DNA from: an uncultured Candidatus Melainabacteria bacterium
GTDB lineage: Bacteria; Cyanobacteriota; Vampirovibrionia; Gastranaerophilales; Gastranaerophilaceae
Direction: 5' to 3'
NCBI GenBank assembly: GCA_934692665.1
Contig: CAKUUG010000024.1
Coordinates: forward strand, 1-27,771
Length of the DNA stretch: 27,771 nucleotides
Shown here: in pieces, positions 23,598 to 27,771 of the stretch
Layout: each line of letters begins with the position of its first letter
Position numbering within the stretch: position 1 is the first letter of the stretch
Notes under the pieces: model-generated
What the model was told of the DNA's origin: nothing
The model's database searches: none
Seen by the model: the letters and a program-made list of their open reading frames with translations, nothing else
Position numbers and translations under genes: made by a program

Positions 23598-25049
23598 CTA
23601 TATTTTGCCCAAGATATTTAATTTGTAATCGAGTCCGATTTCTTCAAAACAGACAACAGGAACGTCCATAAATAATTGAGAAACCAATATAAAAATAATT
23701 TGCCTAAATTGTTGCGGCACAATAATAACCGCATTTTGGTTTATTATGTCATTTTTGGTTTCTTTGAGAATTTTTTTAAATTTTGAAAATTTAGACAAAT
23801 CAATTCTTATGTTGTTTTCGTCTTTATTGGTTTGTTTTTCTAACAATTCAATCGTATCGTCGTCCAATTCATAAGCAAAAATTTCTTTATCTTTTGTAGA
23901 AATGCTGTCAGAAATCTGCCTAGACAGAGCAATTCTCAACCTGTCAAGCAAATCTGCTTTGTTTGGGTCATCAGAAAAATCGTTTAATTTTTCAAAAATA
24001 TAATTTATATTTCTAATGCTTACTCTTTCTCTAATAAGCTGAATTAACAAATATTTTAGTTCAGAGGCACTAATGTAATCGCCTAAAATATTATCCACCA
24101 AAAGCTCATTTTGTGCAGAAACCATATCGATATAACGATTCAAATCATTGTAATCAAAAATTTCATCAACATGAACAATTGCATAATAGCTCAAATAATT
24201 TGCTATATATTCGCTAGCTTCAATCCCTTCGATCCAAAAATCTTTGCAGTCTTCTTTTTTTATCCAGACAATTTTTCTTTTTGTTAAGACATCTTTTGTT
24301 TTGTACGAATGCTTGATTGGTTCGCTTGTATTTAATTCGTCTTCAAAAAATGCAAGGCAATCAGGATAAACAAAACCATTTACAACGGCAACACCATGGA
24401 TGTTGATTGTAAACTCGTATTCATCTAAAGAAGAATTCTCAATAAATTGAACTTTTGGAATAATATAGCCCAGTTCTTTTGTTAGTTCTTGTCGAACTTT
24501 TACTGTTTGGGACAGAAGATTTTTTTCATTTTGCGGATCGCAAATAGAATAAATCTCTGAGGACAGATTGATAGAGAGTTTTTCTTCTCCTAGTAATTTT
24601 GTCATTTTAGAAGGGATTAAAATTTCTTTTAAATCTCTTTTTAAGTCGTTTAATTCATCAATCTCTTTTTTAACTTCTTCATTTAAAAATTCACGTTCTG
24701 TGTCTTTTGAAGTTTCTAAGAATTTTTTTATTTTTTCAATTTTTGTTTTTTTGTCGCCAATTTTTTTCTGCAAATTTATACACAATTCATAAGGCTCTTC
24801 TTTTGAATACATCATTTTTTCTACTTGAGAACGGAAGGAAATGATATCTTCTTGGGTTTCTTCTTGTGTATTTTCGACTTCTTTAACAAAAATGCAATTA
24901 TAGACAATTTTGGAATTTTGTTCTGCTTCATAAATTGAATACAACTCCCATCCCGCAAATGCCATTGAATTTAGCGTATTTTCCAATAATGTTGTATCAT
25001 CTGTTGGTATTGATTTTATTGAAAATTCTTGTCTGTAGTTCTTTGTCAT
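23598..25049 (-). CDS. Soluble protein with an orphan FlhA/FHIPEP cytoplasmic domain
   Basis: 483 residues from the ATG at 25049 (a TTG at 25079 would add ten). Residues 4-57 look like a DUF4177-type small domain (LNSMAFAGWELYSIYE). Residues 65-150 are charged and coiled-coil-like. From about 155 the sequence follows the C-terminal cytoplasmic domain of FlhA/InvA/YscV export gates: LSINLSSEIYSICD, TKELGYIIPKVQFIEN (191-206), YEFTINIHGVAVVNG, EASEYIANYLSYYAIVHVDEIF, ELKYLLIQLIRERVSIRNINYIFEKL (330-355), ADLLDRLRIALSRQI and VPVVCFEEIGLD. The eight membrane helices of FlhA are absent. FlhA-C docks export substrates and chaperones; the role here is unknown. It lies 62 nt downstream of prepilin-like paralogue 2 on the same strand. 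TATAAT (25059-25054) is just before the ATG. Confidence 0.82.
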   Translation of the reverse strand: MTKNYRQEFSIKSIPTDDTTLLENTLNSMAFAGWELYSIYEAEQNSKIVYNCIFVKEVENTQEETQEDIISFRSQVEKMMYSKEEPYELCINLQKKIGDKKTKIEKIKKFLETSKDTEREFLNEEVKKEIDELNDLKRDLKEILIPSKMTKLLGEEKLSINLSSEIYSICDPQNEKNLLSQTVKVRQELTKELGYIIPKVQFIENSSLDEYEFTINIHGVAVVNGFVYPDCLAFFEDELNTSEPIKHSYKTKDVLTKRKIVWIKKEDCKDFWIEGIEASEYIANYLSYYAIVHVDEIFDYNDLNRYIDMVSAQNELLVDNILGDYISASELKYLLIQLIRERVSIRNINYIFEKLNDFSDDPNKADLLDRLRIALSRQISDSISTKDKEIFAYELDDDTIELLEKQTNKDENNIRIDLSKFSKFKKILKETKNDIINQNAVIIVPQQFRQIIFILVSQLFMDVPVVCFEEIGLDYKLNILGKI

Positions 25050-25111
25050 ACTTATTATATTACCACGATAGACGTACAATTAAATATATTTATTAAATTA
25101 TTTTACTAAAT

Positions 25112-25867
25112 TCAATTTTCCTCTTTGATTGATTTTTCAAGCCAAATTTTCGCTCTTTTGCGGGGATTTAATTTTCCATCAACACGAATCGAATATGCAA
25201 AAGGGCAAATATCTTTTACATCATCACATTTTTCGCTTCCACCCGATGGAATACCATCTATATCAATACAGATTACTTTTGAACATCTATAAATTTCGCC
25301 TCGTTTTTTGTTTTCATTGCAATAAAATGGTGAATAGTTTGCAGCTTCTTTTGTGCCATCGAAAGAGACATACTTTCCTGTGTATCCGAATGTAAAAGCG
25401 GGAGAAAGTTGGTAAAAAACGACTCCATCAGACAGTACTATTTCTTCACCTATGTTTTTTGCTTCTTGTTTGCATTTTTCATCTGTAGAATCCGGAAAAC
25501 TATCCCAATCTGAACAATAAAAAGCAAGCGTATCTGTTTGTGTTAAGTATTTTGAGCAGTTAACTTTTTTTGTTGTTAAATTATCGGCAATTGTTTTGCA
25601 CAAATAAGTGGCATCATCACTATTTATATTAGAATCAACTGTGCTTCCATCAGGTTTTACCCCCAAATCTCCATTCAAATAATATTTATCAGAATTTATT
25701 AAAGTGGAAATTGTCTGATACAGCGTATCATGAGCTTTTTTAAATTTCATTATATTTTCATCAGGTTTAGAATTTATTGCAACAGGAATAATGACAGCTG
25801 TAATTATTCCAATCACAGTCAGGGTTATCATTACTTCAGCAAGGGTAAAAGCCTTTGTATTTGCCAT
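25112..25867 (-). CDS. Secreted prepilin-like protein (paralogue 2)
   Basis: 251 residues from the ATG at 25867, which has GGAG five bases upstream. It has a prepilin N-terminus MANTKA-FTLAEVMITL with Glu11 (+5 of the mature form), but Ala6 replaces the usual Gly before the cut. The rest aligns nearly end to end with the protein at 12760-13509, including the cysteines and IDIDGIPSGGSEKC..DICPFAYSIRVDGK. The last third is about 92 percent identical in DNA to its paralogue (10 changes in 125 bases). It is divergent from its own XRE gene and is followed by the FlhA-like gene. Confidence 0.85.
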   Translation of the reverse strand: MANTKAFTLAEVMITLTVIGIITAVIIPVAINSKPDENIMKFKKAHDTLYQTISTLINSDKYYLNGDLGVKPDGSTVDSNINSDDATYLCKTIADNLTTKKVNCSKYLTQTDTLAFYCSDWDSFPDSTDEKCKQEAKNIGEEIVLSDGVVFYQLSPAFTFGYTGKYVSFDGTKEAANYSPFYCNENKKRGEIYRCSKVICIDIDGIPSGGSEKCDDVKDICPFAYSIRVDGKLNPRKRAKIWLEKSIKEEN

Positions 25868-25883
25868 ATTCACTCCAATCATG

Positions 25884-25935
25884 TTGTATGTATGCAACTA
25901 AACAAAAATTTAACACTTATTATGTATGTATGCAA
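25884..25935. promoter_or_regulatory. Paired operators of module 2
   Basis: TTGTATGTATGCAA (25884-25897) and ATGTATGTATGCAA (25922-25935) lie 38 bp apart. They match the module 1 palindromes in plan (TTGYATGYATGCAA). As there, the right site ends with ATGCAA, the XRE start codon plus its second codon. No clear -10 is seen between them apart from TTATTATG. Confidence 0.65.
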
Positions 25936-26208
25936 CACAAAACTAAGAAAAGTTTACAATTAATAAAAAAATTAGGAAAAACTATAAAAAAGATGCGTGA
26001 TAATAGAGGGATTTCTTGCACAGAGCTTGCTTATAGTTTTGATATTGATAAAGGAAATTTGAGCAGAATTGAAAACGGTTTAATTGATTGCAAATTTACA
26101 ACTTTGTGGAAAATTTCAGAAGCTCTTAATATAAAGCTTTCTGAGTTGATTTTGTGTTTGGAAAAAGATATGGGAAGCAATTTTAGTCTTAGCATTGAAG
26201 AAGAATAA
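25930..26208 (+). CDS. Small XRE-family HTH regulator (module 2)
   Basis: 92 residues. The HTH is LGKTIKKMRDNRGISCTELAYSF, recognition segment DKGNLSRIENG, then TLWKISEALNIKLSELIL; an acidic tail of about 18 residues (LEKDMGSNFSLSIEEE) is absent from the module 1 protein. The two regulators share fold and about a third of residues by eye. The ATG at 25930 lies inside the right operator, exactly as in module 1; an upstream in-frame start at 25855 would run through the promoter and the prepilin gene. There is no Shine-Dalgarno. It probably controls itself and prepilin paralogue 2. Confidence 0.82.
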   Translation: MQHKTKKSLQLIKKLGKTIKKMRDNRGISCTELAYSFDIDKGNLSRIENGLIDCKFTTLWKISEALNIKLSELILCLEKDMGSNFSLSIEEE

Positions 26209-26240
26209 AACCCGAAATTTTAACAAATTTCGGGTTTTAT
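26207..26240. terminator. Bidirectional terminator between xre 2 and fba
   Basis: AAAACCCGAAATTT (26207-26220) pairs perfectly with AAATTTCGGGTTTT (26225-26238), loop TAAC. It overlaps the XRE stop codon. The A-run on its left lets it act for the minus-strand fba transcript too. Confidence 0.92.
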
Positions 26241-26251
26241 TTATTATTGTA

Positions 26252-26399
26252 TTAAGTCAAGTCTGACTAAATTCACTTGATTCGGGTATGGTCTATGTGC
26301 TTCGGCAAGACTCAACGTCTTCCCGTTCGCACTTCGCACACCTCTGCCCTCATCTTCGTTCGTTAAGTCAAGTCTGACTAAACTCACTTGATTCGGGTA
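26252..26399. repeat. 37-bp direct repeat, 111-bp period, beside fba
   Basis: 26252-26288 and 26363-26399 differ by one base. Each holds TCAAGT..ACTTGA as a 6-bp stem around 12 bases. The second copy abuts the fba stop codon. Neither has a T-run, so they are not ordinary terminators. The 74 bp between them are GC-richer than the surroundings. Confidence 0.88.
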
Positions 26400-26400
26400 A

Positions 26401-27360
26401 TTAGTCTTTTGCGTGTCCTGCTGTACCTAGAACGTCACGCATTTTGTGCATAACCATTTCTTTAACGGCAGTTCTACCAGGTCCCATATATTCACGTGGG
26501 TCGAATTTTTCAGGATGTTCGATGAAGAATTCTCTGATAGTAGAAGTCATAGCCAATCTCAAATCTGTATCGATGTTGATTTTAGCTACACCGTGTTTAG
26601 AAGCATAGTTTAACATGTCTTCAGGAACACCTTGTGCGTTTGGAAGATTTCCGCCATATTTGTTACATTTAGCAACAAATTCTGCAGGAACTGAAGAAGA
26701 ACCATGAAGAACGATTGGATAATCACCAAAACCAGCTTCTTTTAGAGCATCTTTAATTTCTTTCAATCTGTCGAAATCAAGTTTAGCTTCGCCAGCGAAT
26801 TTGTATGCACCGTGTGAAGTTCCGATAGCAATTGCTAATGAATCACAACCGGTTTGTCTAACAAATTCAACAGCTTCTTTAACGTTTGTATATTTAGCAT
26901 CTTTAGCATCAACATTTACATCATCTTCAACACCGGCTAATTTACCAAGTTCAGCTTCTACTGAAACTCCTCTTTCGTGAGCATATTCAACAACTTTTTT
27001 AGTTAAAGCTACGTTTTCTTCGAATGGGAATCTGCTTCCGTCTATCATAACTGAAGAGAAACCGCCATCGATACAAGCTTTACAAATTTCAAAATCTGCA
27101 CCATGGTCAAGGTGAAGAGCGATAGGAACTGTTGTTGTAGCTAATGCTGCTTCTACTAATTTGATTAAATATGTTTGGTTAGCATATTTTCTAGCACCTG
27201 CTGATACTTGAAGAATGATAGGAGATTGAGTTTCTTCAGCAGCTTCTGCAATACCTTGTAGAATTTCCATGTTGTTAACATTGTAAGCTCCGATTGCATA
27301 ACCGCCTGCAAGAGCTTTTTTGAACATTTCGTTTGTTCCAACTAATTTTCTTTCTGTCAT
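26401..27360 (-). CDS. fba: Class II fructose-bisphosphate aldolase
   Basis: Zinc-dependent cleavage of fructose 1,6-bisphosphate to glyceraldehyde 3-phosphate and dihydroxyacetone phosphate in glycolysis and gluconeogenesis. 319 residues. The catalytic Asp85 and zinc His86 are in HLDHG (83-87), Glu137 is in AELG, zinc His183 is in GTSHG, and zinc His219 is in VLHGSSS; INIDTDLRLA is near 261 and YMGPGRTAVKEMV near 291. AAAGGA precedes the ATG. Upstream on the same strand, TTGTAT and TACATT with 17 bp between them are a possible promoter (27427-27399). Confidence 0.97.
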   Translation of the reverse strand: MTERKLVGTNEMFKKALAGGYAIGAYNVNNMEILQGIAEAAEETQSPIILQVSAGARKYANQTYLIKLVEAALATTTVPIALHLDHGADFEICKACIDGGFSSVMIDGSRFPFEENVALTKKVVEYAHERGVSVEAELGKLAGVEDDVNVDAKDAKYTNVKEAVEFVRQTGCDSLAIAIGTSHGAYKFAGEAKLDFDRLKEIKDALKEAGFGDYPIVLHGSSSVPAEFVAKCNKYGGNLPNAQGVPEDMLNYASKHGVAKINIDTDLRLAMTSTIREFFIEHPEKFDPREYMGPGRTAVKEMVMHKMRDVLGTAGHAKD

Positions 27361-27398
27361 AAGTTTTTATCCTTTAAATAAAATACCTCTACATACTT

Positions 27399-27427
27399 TA
27401 ATGTATATCAAAAATACTTTACATACA
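27399..27427 (-). promoter_or_regulatory. Possible fba promoter
   Basis: On the minus strand TTGTAT and TACATT are separated by 17 bp and lie about 40 nt before the fba start. The region repeats the words TATGTA and AAAGTAT. This is a pattern match only. Confidence 0.3.
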
Positions 27428-27435
27428 AGGAAATT

Positions 27436-27771
27436 TTATGACAAGTAGTCTGCAATTATTTGTTTAATTTCTGGATCTTCTATAGCATCAATTCCTGATG
27501 TTTGATATGCTTTTACAATGTCGCTTGCTATTTTTGAAGCTGATGAAAATTCTTCAGTTCCTGCCATTTGCCAGAAGTTTTTTCTATAACGGTTTAAGGT
27601 TATTTGTTCTGTTCTTGTTAAATATTCCGGATTTTCGGTATTTTCATCTTGTTTATCTATTCTTGCTTCTTTTTCTAATATTTTTGCAATGTAACCGTCT
27701 TGGTGAGCAATTTCTGAAGCTACATTTTTTGTATTTGGAGCTAAATGCCATGCGATTTTGCTTCTTAGACC
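27436..27771 (-). CDS. C-terminal end of an unknown protein
   Basis: 111 codons are visible, open from the right edge to the TAA at 27438-27436. The sequence is hydrophilic and probably helical (WHLAPNTKNVASEIAHQDG, then RTEQITLNRYRKNFWQMAG, ending IKQIIADYLS). I recognise no family. It is the upstream neighbour of fba on the same strand, with a 75-nt gap that could hold the fba promoter, and no terminator hairpin is visible in that gap. Confidence 0.7.
   Translation of the reverse strand, partial: GLRSKIAWHLAPNTKNVASEIAHQDGYIAKILEKEARIDKQDENTENPEYLTRTEQITLNRYRKNFWQMAGTEEFSSASKIASDIVKAYQTSGIDAIEDPEIKQIIADYLS

Noticed and set aside
26252..26399. Terminators for fba in the 37-bp repeats
   Set aside because: The stems are only 6 bp with 12-base loops and no T-run; the strong bidirectional hairpin at 26207-26240 fits better.

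Overview
The window is AT-rich, densely coded chromosomal DNA from a diderm bacterium. I infer an uncultured, gut-type relative of the Cyanobacteria (Melainabacteria/Vampirovibrionia, order Gastranaerophilales). The reasons are the strong AT bias, the TolC-type outer-membrane protein, the GSI glutamine synthetase, and the paralogous secreted proteins with type IV prepilin N-termini. This placement rests on recognition, not on a search.

Layout. (1) 1-5886, minus strand: a compact pyrimidine operon in the order pyrK-pyrD-pyrE-pyrB-pyrC-pyrF-carA. Its genes overlap or lie within about 12 nt of each other, and carA runs off the left edge. A TATAAT box, a 13-codon mini-ORF and a terminator-like hairpin precede pyrK and look like an attenuator. 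(2) 6002-13509, minus strand: a large membrane-associated UbiB/ABC1-like kinase protein, a 1263-residue tandem SF1 helicase whose N-terminal module has a broken Walker A, and a secreted prepilin-like protein. (3) 13536-13803: a divergent XRE regulator and two copies of a 14-bp palindrome. (4) 13769-18357: a drug-efflux locus, marR-emrA-emrB on minus and a divergent tolC-like gene on plus, around a perfect 12-bp inverted repeat. (5) 18449-21722, plus strand: glnA, then rpsB-tsf with a folded RNA leader before rpsB. (6) 21723-22397: tRNA-Lys(CTT) embedded in partial tandem duplications of itself and its flanks, then tRNA-Arg(CCT). (7) 22532-25049: a PflA-like radical SAM enzyme, a DUF378 membrane protein, and a soluble protein carrying the cytoplasmic domain of the FlhA/FHIPEP export family without any membrane part. 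(8) 25112-26208: a second prepilin/XRE divergent pair with the same operator design as the first. (9) 26252-27771: a 37-bp direct repeat, class II fructose-bisphosphate aldolase, and the C-terminal end of an unknown protein.

The housekeeping parts are ordinary. The most unusual material is the pair of paralogous prepilin/XRE modules. In both, the XRE start codon is the last part of a palindrome that is repeated about 40 bp away, around the divergent promoter. The orphan FlhA-C protein directly downstream of the second prepilin is the other strong candidate for undescribed biology. Several intergenic regions carry 101-120 bp period duplications, and four genes have no Shine-Dalgarno but a TATAAT close to the start codon, which hints at leaderless transcripts.
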